NCBI GenBank assembly: GCA_004293165.1
Contig: RDYL01000005.1
Coordinates: forward strand, 62,001 to 126,000
Reading direction: 5' to 3'
DNA length: 64,000 nt
Source of the DNA: Flavobacteriia bacterium
GTDB taxonomy: Bacteria; Bacteroidota; Bacteroidia; Flavobacteriales; Flavobacteriaceae
A program made the translations under genes and the position numbers. Under the pieces are notes generated by a model. It was not told where the DNA came from, ran no database searches, and worked only from the letters and a program-made list of their open reading frames with translations. Positions 17,687 through 26,261 of this stretch are shown in pieces (position 1 is the stretch's first letter; every line of letters begins with the position of its first letter).

Positions 17687-18907
17687 TTATCTTAATTTTA
17701 AAGAAACAAGTGAGAAAATCGCTAATAGAATTCCAACAATCCAAAAACGAGTAACAATTCTACTTTCGTGATAGCCTTTTTTCTGATAATGATGATGTAA
17801 AGGTGACATTAGGAAAATACGTCTTCCTTCGCCGTATTTCTTTTTAGTGTATTTGAAATAACTCACTTGAATCATGACAGATAAATTTTCAGCTAAGAAA
17901 ATTCCACAGATTACTGGAATTAATAGTTCTTTACGAATAGAAATTGCGATTACTGCAATAATCCCACCTATGGTTAAACTTCCAGTATCACCCATGAATA
18001 CAGATGCTGGGTAAGCATTGTACCATAAAAACCCAACTAAAGCTCCAACAAAGGCCGCAATGTAAACCGTCATTTCACCTGAATTTGGAATATACATGAT
18101 GTTCAAATAATCGGAAAAAATGATATTACCCGAAACGAAAGTGAATAACCCGAGTGTCAGTACCGAAATGGCAGAAGTTCCTGCTGCTAAACCATCGATT
18201 CCGTCGGTTAAATTAGCGCCATTTGAAACTGCTGTAATGATTAAAATTACCATTGGAATAAAAATCAACCAAGCATAATTTTTATAATCATCTCCCATGA
18301 ACGACAATACTTCTGCATAATCAAATTCATTATTTTTAAAAAATGGAATGGTAGTAGCAGTCGATTTTTCTTCTAAATCTGATGGTTTAATATTGTTTTC
18401 AATTTTAACTCGTGATGTTAATGTATCCTTTCTAACTGTTACATCTGGACTCAAATACAAAACGGTGCCCACAATTAAACCTAAACCAACTTGCCCAATT
18501 ACTTTAAAAATTCCTTTTAAACCTTGTTTGTCTTTTTTGAATATTTTGATATAATCATCAATAAAACCAATTGTACCCATCCAAAGAGTAGTTACAATCA
18601 ACATAATTATATAAATATTATTCAACTTAGCCAATAACAAAACCGGGATTAAAGTTGCTAAAATAATAATGATTCCTCCCATTGTAGGCGTTCCTGCTTT
18701 TTGTGTTTGGCCTTCTAAACCTAGCTCACGAACGGTTTCACCTACTTGTTGGTTTCTTAAGTAATTGATGATTTTTTTTCCATAAATCGTTGCAATTAAC
18801 AACGATAAGATAAAAGCTAATGCCGAGCGAAAAGTAATGTATTGAAACACTCCTGCTCCAGGAACATCAAAAGCTTTGTCTAAGTATTTAAAGATGTAAT
18901 ATAACAT
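17687..18907 (-). CDS. mraY: Phospho-N-acetylmuramoyl-pentapeptide transferase
   Basis: Transfers phospho-MurNAc-pentapeptide to undecaprenyl phosphate, giving lipid I. A polytopic 406-residue enzyme with family motifs: TPTMGGI near residue 75, [18 protein letters not shown] (catalytic Asp pair), [21 protein letters not shown] and [12 protein letters not shown]. Between helices there is an extra segment of roughly 60 residues (about 155-215, [14 protein letters not shown] ... [10 protein letters not shown]) absent from short MraY proteins and typical of Bacteroidota. Adjacent to murD by one base. Confidence 0.97.
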   Translation of the reverse strand: MLYYIFKYLDKAFDVPGAGVFQYITFRSALAFILSLLIATIYGKKIINYLRNQQVGETVRELGLEGQTQKAGTPTMGGIIIILATLIPVLLLAKLNNIYIIMLIVTTLWMGTIGFIDDYIKIFKKDKQGLKGIFKVIGQVGLGLIVGTVLYLSPDVTVRKDTLTSRVKIENNIKPSDLEEKSTATTIPFFKNNEFDYAEVLSFMGDDYKNYAWLIFIPMVILIITAVSNGANLTDGIDGLAAGTSAISVLTLGLFTFVSGNIIFSDYLNIMYIPNSGEMTVYIAAFVGALVGFLWYNAYPASVFMGDTGSLTIGGIIAVIAISIRKELLIPVICGIFLAENLSVMIQVSYFKYTKKKYGEGRRIFLMSPLHHHYQKKGYHESRIVTRFWIVGILLAIFSLVSLKLR

Positions 18908-18936
18908 AGTTTAAAAGTTTATGGTTTAAAAGTTTA
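18908..18936. repeat. Short heptad-word run between murE and mraY
   Basis: AGTTTAA (18908), AAGTTTA (18915) and TGGTTTA (18922) followed by AAAGTTTA form a degenerate run in the 65-bp gap. It is a weaker member of the repeat class seen elsewhere in the window. Confidence 0.45.
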
Positions 18937-18972
18937 ATAAGGTTGAATCTTGAAAACTTTAATGCTGTTATT

Positions 18973-20436
18973 TTATTTATTTAACTGTTTTAATAATTCG
19001 GTTACTATTTGTAAATCATCAAAATCATGGCGTACTCCATTTATTTCTTGATATGTTTCATGACCTTTTCCTGCAATTAGTATAATATCGTTTGGATTTG
19101 CCAATTGACAAGCGGTTTTAATGGCTTGCTTTCTATCTAAAATCGAAATTGTTTTTTTTAAATTTTGAGGCTCTACTCCTTTTTCCATTTCTTCGATAAT
19201 TGTTTCTGGATTTTCGGTTCTTGGGTTATCTGAAGTAAAAATGGCTTTATCGCTCATGGACGAAGCAATGTTTGCCATGATGGGTCTTTTTGTTTTATCT
19301 CTATCGCCACCACAACCAACAACAGTGATTAACTGCTCATTTTTTGTGCGAATATCTTCAATGGTTTTCAAAACATTTTCCAAAGCATCAGGCGTATGTG
19401 CATAATCTACAATAGCAGTGATTTTGGAATCTGAAACAATAAATTGAAATCGTCCTGAAACACTTTCTAATTCTGATAGTAGTCGTAATGCTTCATCATT
19501 TTTAATTCCTAATTCAACAGCTACTCCATAAATAGCCAGTAAATTATAGGCATTAAACGAACCAATTAATTTGACCCAAACTTCGTTATCATTGATTTTT
19601 AAAAGTAAACCTGTAAGTTGATTTTCTAAAATTTGCGCTTTATAATCGGCGTATGATTTTAAGGCATAACTAAGTTTTTTTGCTTTCGTATTTTGAAGCA
19701 TTACCAACCCGTTTTTATCGTCGATATTGGTAATTGCAAAAGCATCTTTAGATAAACTATCAAAAAAAGATTTCTTTACATCACGATATTCAGCAAACGT
19801 ATTATGATAATCTAAATGATCGTGAGATAAATTGGTAAAAACACCACCTGTGAAACGCAATGCTTCAGTACGTTTTTGATGAACACCATGCGAAGAAACT
19901 TCCATAAAACAAAATTCGCAGCCATCTTGAATCATTTGATCCAAATAATAATTCAGCGTCAAAGAATCTGGCGTAGTGTGAGTTGCTTTGAATTCTTCGG
20001 TGTCAACCATGATTTTAACAGTTGATAACAAACCTACTTTATAACCCGCTTTCTTAAACAATTGATATAATAATGAAGCAATTGTAGTTTTACCATTAGT
20101 TCCTGTAACGCCAACTAATTTCATATTTTCGGAAGGATTATCGTAATAATTAGCGGCTAAAAATGCCAATGCTTCGTTAGAATCTTTTACTTTAACGTAA
20201 GTAACCCCATTTACAATCACACTCGGAAATTCCTCACAAACAACAGCAATTGCACCAAGACTTAATGCTTTTTCAATATAATCATGACCATCAGAAAGAG
20301 TGCCTCTAATCGCCACAAAAACATCGTTCAATTCAATTTTTCTTGAATCGAATTCAATTTTTGAAATAGTAATATCGGTAGCTCCATGAACTGCTTCAAT
20401 CCCTACTTTATATAATATATCTTTTAATTGCTTCAC
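18973..20436 (-). CDS. murE: UDP-MurNAc-tripeptide synthetase (meso-DAP adding)
   Basis: Adds the third stem residue. The 487-residue Mur ligase has the N-terminal domain (KIEFDSRKIELNDVFVAIRGT), ATP loop (GVTGTNGKTTIASLLYQLF), the TTPDSL and HGVHQKR motifs, SHDHLDYH, and VDYAHTPDALENVL. The substrate-specificity motif DNPR (SDNPRTENPE) predicts meso-diaminopimelate, consistent with a Gram-negative wall. It overlaps the ftsI stop by 4 bp. murF, often next to murE in other phyla, is missing here. Confidence 0.97.
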   Translation of the reverse strand: MKQLKDILYKVGIEAVHGATDITISKIEFDSRKIELNDVFVAIRGTLSDGHDYIEKALSLGAIAVVCEEFPSVIVNGVTYVKVKDSNEALAFLAANYYDNPSENMKLVGVTGTNGKTTIASLLYQLFKKAGYKVGLLSTVKIMVDTEEFKATHTTPDSLTLNYYLDQMIQDGCEFCFMEVSSHGVHQKRTEALRFTGGVFTNLSHDHLDYHNTFAEYRDVKKSFFDSLSKDAFAITNIDDKNGLVMLQNTKAKKLSYALKSYADYKAQILENQLTGLLLKINDNEVWVKLIGSFNAYNLLAIYGVAVELGIKNDEALRLLSELESVSGRFQFIVSDSKITAIVDYAHTPDALENVLKTIEDIRTKNEQLITVVGCGGDRDKTKRPIMANIASSMSDKAIFTSDNPRTENPETIIEEMEKGVEPQNLKKTISILDRKQAIKTACQLANPNDIILIAGKGHETYQEINGVRHDFDDLQIVTELLKQLNK

Positions 20437-22415
20437 GATAATTCAATTATGATTGTTTGATTTTTATTAAAAGCTTGTCCTGATGTTAAAGATTGTTTTT
20501 TTACTCTTCCCATACCAATCACCTTCACTTTTAATCCTAAATTTTCTAATAATGCTAAAGCATCCATTCCGTCCATTCCTTTTACATTTGGAACAATTTT
20601 GGTTTCCTTTTCAACTTTTTTGTAATAGCTATTATAGCTATTCTCTTGTGAAACCAATTTTGCATCAATATTTTTTACATGATTTGTAGAAGGAGAATCG
20701 GTAAATATTTTTTGAGCAATTCTTTTGAAAACAGGTCCAGCTACATCCCCTCCATAATATCCTGCTGCAACGTTAGGCTTATGAACAACTATGATGCATG
20801 AATATTTAGGCTCATTTGCTGGAAAATAGCCCACGAATGATGAAGCATAATACATTTTTGATTTGTCTTTATATCCCACTTGAGCGGTTCCTGTTTTTCC
20901 CGACATAGAGAAATCTTTAGAATAAAGTTTAGAACCTGTTCCTTTTTTTACTACATTTTCTAAAATCGCTTTTACCTTATTCAGCGTTTCTTGTGTGCAG
21001 ATTTTTGGATTAATTACTTCTGTATTGTACTTTTTAATGGTTTTATTCCATTCTTTTATTTCACTAACAAAAATTGGTTTTACCATTACTCCATTATTAG
21101 CAACAGCATTATACAATGTTAATGTTTGTAGTGGAGTTACTGATAATCCATAACCAAATGCCATCCAAGGCAAGGCAACACCTGACCAACGATTTGTACC
21201 TGGCTGAGGAATTATAGGCTTTCCTTCTCCTTTTATTGGTAATCCTAAGGGTTTATTTAAACCATAGCTATTTATTCTATCCACAAATTGCTTTGGATTA
21301 TTTTTATAATTATTATAAACCGATTGAACCAATACTGTATTTGATGAAACTTCAAACCCTTTAGCTAACGAAATTTTACCATAACCTCCAGGTTTAGAAT
21401 CTTTTACTTTTCTACCAAAATATTCAATTACGCCCCCTTTAGAATCGTAAACTGTACTGGTATCTGCCTTTTTATCATCTAAAACTGCTATTAAATCAAC
21501 CAATTTAAAGGTCGAGCCCGGTTCATGCGATTCGGTAATGGCATAATTTTGTGTTTCATAGTATGAACCATCCTCGGCTCTTCCTAAATTTGAAATCGCT
21601 TTTATATGTCCAGTTTTTGTTTCCATTACAACCACACAACCGTGATCTGCAGTATAATATTCTAATTGTTTTAATAATGCATGGTGCGCAATATCTTGAA
21701 TATAAACATCTATAGTTGAAATAATATCATAGCCATCTTGCGGCTCTTTTTCGTTGATGTCGCTAATAGGTTTCCATTGATTTTTTGCAATTTTTTGCAT
21801 CAAACGATGACCGTTTTTTCCATTCAGATAATTACGGAAAGCATATTCTAGTCCTTTTCCATCTTCGTTAGAACGCTCATAACCTATTGTTCTTTTTGCA
21901 ATGAGTCCAATTGGATGTTCTCGCACAATTTTTGGTTTAATAATAAGACCGCCTTTGTTAGCACCTTTATTAAACAACGGAAATGATTTCAAACGTACTT
22001 GCTCGGTATAACTTAATTTTTTAGCCAAAAAAACATAGCGACTTTTATTAGCTCTAGCACGTTGTAATTTTGCTTGATAATGTCCGGAAGATTTTCCAAA
22101 CATAACCGATAACGAATCGGAAAGCCCTTCTATATTTTCTTTAAAATTTTTATCTGAAGGCGCTACCGCATCAAAATAAACGGTATACTCAGGAATTGAT
22201 GTTGCCAATAAACTTCCATCTGAAGAATACACATTTCCTTTATTGGCTGGAATTGTAAAATTTTTAACCGTTCTTTCTTTGGCAAGTTGACGGTAGTATT
22301 TTCCTTCTACCCACTGAATATTGTTAAGTTTAATCAAAATAAATACAGCCATCATGAAAAACACAACAGCTACAAAATACATGCGATACGATATTTTTTT
22401 ATCTTCTATTGCCAT
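20433..22415 (-). CDS. ftsI: Septal penicillin-binding protein FtsI (PBP3) with PASTA domain
   Basis: Class B transpeptidase that cross-links septal peptidoglycan with FtsW. The 660-residue protein has an N-terminal membrane anchor (about 11-28), the PBP dimerisation domain, and the catalytic triad of motifs S301-TFK-304, S358-SN-360 and K508-TG-510. After the catalytic domain there is one PASTA domain (about 598-660, IVPNVKGMDGMDALALLENLGLK), which in other phyla binds muropeptide or stabilises the enzyme. It overlaps ftsL by 10 bp and murE by 4 bp, indicating tight coupling. Confidence 0.95.
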   Translation of the reverse strand: MAIEDKKISYRMYFVAVVFFMMAVFILIKLNNIQWVEGKYYRQLAKERTVKNFTIPANKGNVYSSDGSLLATSIPEYTVYFDAVAPSDKNFKENIEGLSDSLSVMFGKSSGHYQAKLQRARANKSRYVFLAKKLSYTEQVRLKSFPLFNKGANKGGLIIKPKIVREHPIGLIAKRTIGYERSNEDGKGLEYAFRNYLNGKNGHRLMQKIAKNQWKPISDINEKEPQDGYDIISTIDVYIQDIAHHALLKQLEYYTADHGCVVVMETKTGHIKAISNLGRAEDGSYYETQNYAITESHEPGSTFKLVDLIAVLDDKKADTSTVYDSKGGVIEYFGRKVKDSKPGGYGKISLAKGFEVSSNTVLVQSVYNNYKNNPKQFVDRINSYGLNKPLGLPIKGEGKPIIPQPGTNRWSGVALPWMAFGYGLSVTPLQTLTLYNAVANNGVMVKPIFVSEIKEWNKTIKKYNTEVINPKICTQETLNKVKAILENVVKKGTGSKLYSKDFSMSGKTGTAQVGYKDKSKMYYASSFVGYFPANEPKYSCIIVVHKPNVAAGYYGGDVAGPVFKRIAQKIFTDSPSTNHVKNIDAKLVSQENSYNSYYKKVEKETKIVPNVKGMDGMDALALLENLGLKVKVIGMGRVKKQSLTSGQAFNKNQTIIIELS

Positions 22416-22762
22416 ATTTTTAATTTATCCCAAAAACCTTTTTTACTTTCTTTATCTTCAACTACAATTTTAACAGGCGGAACTTCAGAAGGCAAAATAT
22501 TACGCACTTCCATTTTTTTTGCCACAGTAGATTCCATTTTTAATTTCATCAACTCAGAACGACGATCTACAAATTCAGAACGCAATTCTTTTACTTGATT
22601 ATTTAATTCGGTAATTCTATAATTTTTAGCATCGTATTGATGATTATTAGCAATTGCAAACATTCCTAAAATCACTAAAAAAACAATAAATTTCCAGTTC
22701 TTAAGAGCGTCATCACTAATAAGAAACTTAGCTTTTAACAAACTGTAAATTCCGTCTTTCAT
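22406..22762 (-). CDS. ftsL: FtsL-like divisome membrane protein
   Basis: A 118-residue bitopic protein with a membrane segment at about residues 24-40 (NWKFIVFLVILGMFAIANN) followed by a coiled-coil (YRITELNNQVKELRSEFVDRR) and a short tail. Size, topology and position between rsmH and ftsI are those of FtsL, which activates FtsWI with FtsQ/FtsB. FtsL sequences are poorly conserved, so the call depends on context. Confidence 0.85.
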   Translation of the reverse strand: MKDGIYSLLKAKFLISDDALKNWKFIVFLVILGMFAIANNHQYDAKNYRITELNNQVKELRSEFVDRRSELMKLKMESTVAKKMEVRNILPSEVPPVKIVVEDKESKKGFWDKLKIWQ

Positions 22763-22766
22763 AGTA

Positions 22767-23675
22767 TTATATCTTTTCTGATACTCTTAATTTTGCACTT
22801 CTTGCTCTATTATTGATTGCAATTTCTTCTTCAGATGGTACGATTAGTTTTTCGATGGTTTTAAAAGGAACTTCGAAATTTCCAAAGAAATCGCGTTCTG
22901 GTTCACCTTCAAACATGCCATTTTTCACAAATCTTTTCACCAATCTATCTTCTAAAGAATGATAAGAAATCACACTCAATCTTCCACCAGGTTTTAAAAT
23001 TTCTAACGACTGTTCCAAAAATTCTTTCAACACTTCCATTTCCTGATTCACTTCAATACGAATCGCTTGATAGATTTGTGCTAAAATTTTATTGCTTTTA
23101 TGTCCTGGTAAAAACTTAGCCAACACTTGCTTAAGTTGCTCAGAATTCTTTATTTCTTTGTCTTTTCGAGCAGTTACAATTACGTTTGCCATAGCTCTGG
23201 CGTTTTTTAACTCACCATAATTAAACAAAACACGAGAAATTTCTTGCTCATCATATTCGTTTACCACATGGTACGCACTGATATCGCCTTTTTGATTCAT
23301 TCGCATATCTAACTCAGCATCAAATCGGGTTGAAAAACCTCTTTCAGCCACATCAAATTGGTGTGATGAAACACCTAAATCAGCTAAAATCCCATCTACC
23401 TGCTTGATTCCATGGAAACGTAAAAATCGTTTTATGAATCTAAAATTTTCATTAATTAAAGTAAATCGTTCATCGTCAATTGCATTTTTCAACGCATCTA
23501 AATCTTGGTCAAAAGCGAATAGTTTTCCGTTTTCTCCCAAACGACTCATAATTTCTCTCGAATGTCCACCACCACCAAAGGTAACATCCACATAAACTCC
23601 ATCAGGACGAATATTCAATCCATCAACTGTTTCTTTTAACAATACTGGATTATGATATTCCATCTTCGTCGTCAT
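22767..23675 (-). CDS. rsmH: 16S rRNA (cytosine1402-N4)-methyltransferase
   Basis: Formerly MraW. It methylates C1402 of 16S rRNA in the decoding centre. The 302-residue protein begins MTTKMEYHNPVLLKETVDGL and contains the SAM loop (YVDVTFGGGGHSREIMSRL), DQDLDAL, the insertion domain, GILADLGVSSHQFD, RGFSTRFDAELDMRM and SYHSLEDRLVKRF. A second in-frame Met at residue 5 is an equally plausible start; both lie inside the mraZ 3' end, so translation is coupled. Confidence 0.96.
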   Translation of the reverse strand: MTTKMEYHNPVLLKETVDGLNIRPDGVYVDVTFGGGGHSREIMSRLGENGKLFAFDQDLDALKNAIDDERFTLINENFRFIKRFLRFHGIKQVDGILADLGVSSHQFDVAERGFSTRFDAELDMRMNQKGDISAYHVVNEYDEQEISRVLFNYGELKNARAMANVIVTARKDKEIKNSEQLKQVLAKFLPGHKSNKILAQIYQAIRIEVNQEMEVLKEFLEQSLEILKPGGRLSVISYHSLEDRLVKRFVKNGMFEGEPERDFFGNFEVPFKTIEKLIVPSEEEIAINNRARSAKLRVSEKI

Positions 23676-24120
23676 TTAAATTACCCATTACTTCTTCTGC
23701 CAAATCTGCGAAATCATCTGTAGCATTTTCAATCGCGTTTTCGTATTTATCTTTATCCCAAATTTCGATAATATTGATAGCTGAATTCAACACAATATCT
23801 TTATCAATTTGAGCAAAAATTACTAAATCTTTTGGAATCAAAAGCCTTCCTGTTACATCAATCTCTACCATTTTAACTCCTGCCGTAAATCTTCTAATAA
23901 AATCGTCGTTCTTTTTAACAAAACGATTTAATTTATTGATTTTCAACATCATTTTATTCCATTCGCTCATCGGAAACAACTCCAAACAAGGTTGAAAAAC
24001 CGAACGTTTCAAAACGAAACCATCCTCTAAAGAACCTAATTGTTTCTTTAGCGACGCAGGTAGCATCAGCCTTCCTTTGGCATCCACTTTACACTCGTAT
24101 GTTCCGATTAATGTTTTCAA
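23650..24120 (-). CDS. mraZ: Transcriptional regulator MraZ, TTG start
   Basis: First gene of the dcw cluster; an AbrB-like double swapped-hairpin protein that binds direct repeats upstream of its own gene. The 156 residues contain both MraZ repeats, each with a D-x-K/T-GR signature (YECKVDAKGRLMLPASLKKQL and VEIDVTGRLLIPKDLVIFA). The start is TTG at 24118-24120: a stop codon lies in frame 9-12 nt upstream and the next Met (residue 19) would delete the conserved GTYECKVDAKGR. A -7 box and a four-copy repeat operator precede it. Confidence 0.93.
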   Translation of the reverse strand: MKTLIGTYECKVDAKGRLMLPASLKKQLGSLEDGFVLKRSVFQPCLELFPMSEWNKMMLKINKLNRFVKKNDDFIRRFTAGVKMVEIDVTGRLLIPKDLVIFAQIDKDIVLNSAINIIEIWDKDKYENAIENATDDFADLAEEVMGNLNDDEDGIS

Positions 24121-24145
24121 TTTTTTATTTCAATTAGAATAAGTA

Positions 24146-24153
24146 CAAATTTA
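24146..24153 (-). promoter_or_regulatory. -7 promoter element of mraZ/dcw
   Basis: On the minus strand TAAATTTG fits TAnnTTTG, giving a start about 20 nt before the TTG codon. The nearest upstream TTTG is 24 nt away, slightly longer than the usual spacing. Confidence 0.6.
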
Positions 24154-24161
24154 GAAAAATT

Positions 24162-24229
24162 TTACCACTTTTTACCACAAATTACCACTTTGTTAATAAG
24201 TTTTTATATTTTAAAAACTGCTTTACCAC
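24162..24229 (-). promoter_or_regulatory. Probable MraZ operator (direct repeats TTACCAC, 10-bp phase)
   Basis: TTACCAC occurs at 24162, 24172 and 24182 at exactly 10-bp intervals and again at 24223, about four helical turns further. On the minus (mraZ) strand this reads TGGTA-N5-TGGTA-N5-TGGTA just upstream of the -7 box. E. coli MraZ binds TGGGN direct repeats separated by 5 nt in the same position, and mollicute MraZ binds AAAGTGG-type repeats; two of the three phased copies here are preceded by AAAGTGG. Binding by this MraZ is inference. Confidence 0.8.
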
Positions 24230-24413
24230 TTTTAACAAAAGAATATTTGCAAAATCAAGAAATACGAAGATTTGCAGACATAAAAACGATTCATACAATT
24301 CTAAATATTGAAAGCAAAAAACATTCAAAATTGTTGATAACTAACATTTTATGAAAACCAAAAGCGTAAAAATATCGCTATTAAATTTTTCTTTACTTTC
24401 TTTAATAAAATAG

Positions 24414-24421
24414 TATATTTG
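24414..24421 (+). promoter_or_regulatory. -7 promoter element of the hydrolase/engB unit
   Basis: TATATTTG matches TAnnTTTG about 35 nt before the ATG at 24456. Confidence 0.55.
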
Positions 24422-24455
24422 TCAATCATTAGAACTAATACCTTAAGTGGAATTT

Positions 24456-25211
24456 ATGTTAAGAAAAGAAAAAAAATACACCTATTTTGAAGCTGGCGAA
24501 GGAACCCCAATAATCATTCTTCATGGTTTAATGGGCGGTCTAAGTAATTTTGATGGTGTGGCAAATTTTTTCCCTCCTAAAGGATACAAAGTGGTGATTC
24601 CAGAATTACCAATTTACACGCAAAATATTTTAAAAACCAACGTTAAAGCCTTTTCAAAATTTGTTAAAGACTTTGTAGTTTATAAAGGATTTGACCAAGT
24701 AATTCTTGTAGGAAATTCATTGGGTGGACACATTGGATTGTATTTTACAAAAATGCACCCAGAACTTGTTAAGGCATTGGTGATTACTGGAAGTTCAGGA
24801 TTATATGAAAGCGGAATGGGTGAAAGTTACCCAAAACGTGGTGATTATGAATACATCAAAAAGAAAGCAGAGGACGTTTTTTACAATCCAGAAATAGCAA
24901 CAAAAGAAATTGTTGATGAAGTTTTTGCAACGGTTAACGATAGAATCAAACTGATTAAAACCTTAACAATTGCGAAAAGTGCTATTCGTCATAACATGGC
25001 AAAAGATTTACCAAAAATGACTACCCCAACGTGTATTATTTGGGGAAGAAATGACAAAGTAACTCCGCCAAATGTTGCCGAAGAGTTTGATAAATTATTA
25101 CCCAATTCAGAGCTATTTTGGATTGATAAATGTGGGCATGCTGCTATGATGGAGCATCCAGAAGCATTCAATCAAATTTTGTTTGATTGGTTACAAAAGA
25201 AGAATTTATAA
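24456..25211 (+). CDS. Alpha/beta hydrolase
   Basis: A 251-residue single-domain alpha/beta hydrolase. The oxyanion motif is ILHGLMGG, the nucleophile elbow GNSLGGH carries the catalytic Ser, and WGRNDKVTP and CGHAAMMEHPE supply the catalytic Asp and His. No signal peptide, so it is cytoplasmic. A GTG at 24447 lies in frame, but ATG 24456 gives the expected MLRKEKKYTYFEAGEG start. The substrate cannot be read from sequence. It lies 36 bp upstream of engB on the same strand and is likely co-transcribed. Confidence 0.85.
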   Translation: MLRKEKKYTYFEAGEGTPIIILHGLMGGLSNFDGVANFFPPKGYKVVIPELPIYTQNILKTNVKAFSKFVKDFVVYKGFDQVILVGNSLGGHIGLYFTKMHPELVKALVITGSSGLYESGMGESYPKRGDYEYIKKKAEDVFYNPEIATKEIVDEVFATVNDRIKLIKTLTIAKSAIRHNMAKDLPKMTTPTCIIWGRNDKVTPPNVAEEFDKLLPNSELFWIDKCGHAAMMEHPEAFNQILFDWLQKKNL

Positions 25212-25247
25212 TAGTTCCCCTTTTTGGGGAATTTTATTTTATAGCCT

Positions 25248-25868
25248 ATGAAAATTAATACTGCCGAGTTCGTAATTAGTAATTCAGAAGTTGACAAATG
25301 TCCGAAAGATCGGTTACCTGAATACGCTTTTATTGGTCGTTCTAACGTGGGAAAATCATCTTTGATTAACATGTTAACGAACCATAAAAATTTGGCAAAA
25401 ACATCATCTAAACCTGGAAAAACACAGTTAATTAATCACTTTAAAATTAACAATAACTGGTTTTTAGTGGATTTACCTGGTTATGGATATGCAAGAGTTT
25501 CTAAAAAAGCAAAAGCCGTTTTCCAACAATTTATCATGGATTATTTTGAGCAAAGAGAACAATTAGTTTGTGCCTTTGTTTTGATTGACATTCGATTAGA
25601 AGCTCAAAAAATTGATTTGGAATTTATGGAGTATTTAGGTGAAAGTGAAATTCCGTTTGCGATAATTTTCACCAAATCTGATAAATTAGGAAAAAACAAA
25701 GTCAACAATCACGTAGAAGCTTATAAGAAACAATTATTAGCTGGCGATTGGGCTGAAATGCCTCCGTTTTTTGTGACTTCCTCTTTAGAAGCAATTGGCA
25801 GAGAAGGAATTTTACAATACATCGATCAAATTAATGAGGATATTTTTAAGAATGAAGGTTTCATTTAA
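25248..25868 (+). CDS. engB: Ribosome biogenesis GTPase EngB (YsxC/YihA)
   Basis: A 206-residue TRAFAC GTPase required for assembly of the 50S subunit. G motifs are complete: G1 GRSNVGKSS, G2 region KPGKTQ, G3 DLPGYG, G4 TKSD, G5 TSS. Length matches the family. It ends at a strong bidirectional terminator shared with gldC. Confidence 0.95.
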   Translation: MKINTAEFVISNSEVDKCPKDRLPEYAFIGRSNVGKSSLINMLTNHKNLAKTSSKPGKTQLINHFKINNNWFLVDLPGYGYARVSKKAKAVFQQFIMDYFEQREQLVCAFVLIDIRLEAQKIDLEFMEYLGESEIPFAIIFTKSDKLGKNKVNNHVEAYKKQLLAGDWAEMPPFFVTSSLEAIGREGILQYIDQINEDIFKNEGFI

Positions 25869-25892
25869 ACAATAAAAATAAACGATTCAAAC

Positions 25893-25927
25893 AAAAACGC
25901 CACTAACTATTAATTAGTGGCGTTTTT
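25893..25927. terminator. Bidirectional terminator between engB and gldC
   Basis: A 14-bp stem (AAAAACGCCACTAA and complement) with a 7-nt loop gives A and T tails on both sides, so it serves both convergent genes. Confidence 0.9.
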
Positions 25928-25929
25928 GT

Positions 25930-26256
25930 TTATGCTTTTAACTCCATTTTTTCTGCAAAATAATCACAAAAATCGCGCATAGTATCCGACATTTTTTCAT
26001 CGGCAGTAGCGCGTTGAAAAGTATCAGCCATTGCTACTAAAGTTTGATGAAAAAATTGTTTCATTTCATCAACCGGCATGTCTTTTGTCCATAAATCAAT
26101 ACGTAGGGTTTCTTTGGCTTTACTATCCCAAACCGACAACAACAATGCTTTGGCTTCTTCTTGCTCAATTCCGCCATCGTGTGCCGTCCATAATAACTTA
26201 TCAGGAACATTATTCTCGTCTAAACCTACGGTGATTTTTATATCTGATGTTTTCAT
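25930..26256 (-). CDS. gldC: Gliding motility protein GldC
   Basis: A small acidic protein of 108 residues without signal peptide, starting MKTSDIKITVGLDENNVPDK and containing the characteristic WTAHDGGIEQEEAKALLLSVWD. In Flavobacterium johnsoniae gldC is co-transcribed with gldB and improves but is not essential for gliding; its biochemical role is unknown. Here it follows gldB by 5 bp in the same order. Confidence 0.93.
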   Translation of the reverse strand: MKTSDIKITVGLDENNVPDKLLWTAHDGGIEQEEAKALLLSVWDSKAKETLRIDLWTKDMPVDEMKQFFHQTLVAMADTFQRATADEKMSDTMRDFCDYFAEKMELKA

Positions 26257-26261
26257 TTTAA

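Larger units (their letters stand above)
24121..24446. other. Intergenic region between divergent mraZ and hydrolase
   Basis: About 325 bp without a gene. The mraZ side holds the promoter and the TTACCAC repeats (to 24229). The other end holds a -7 box for the hydrolase (24414). In between (about 24240-24400) I see only AT-rich sequence with no open frame, hairpin or repeat I can support. Confidence 0.6.

Noticed and set aside
24240..24400. Possible small gene in the mraZ/hydrolase gap
   Set aside because: No frame of useful length with a start codon, and no hairpin or repeat.
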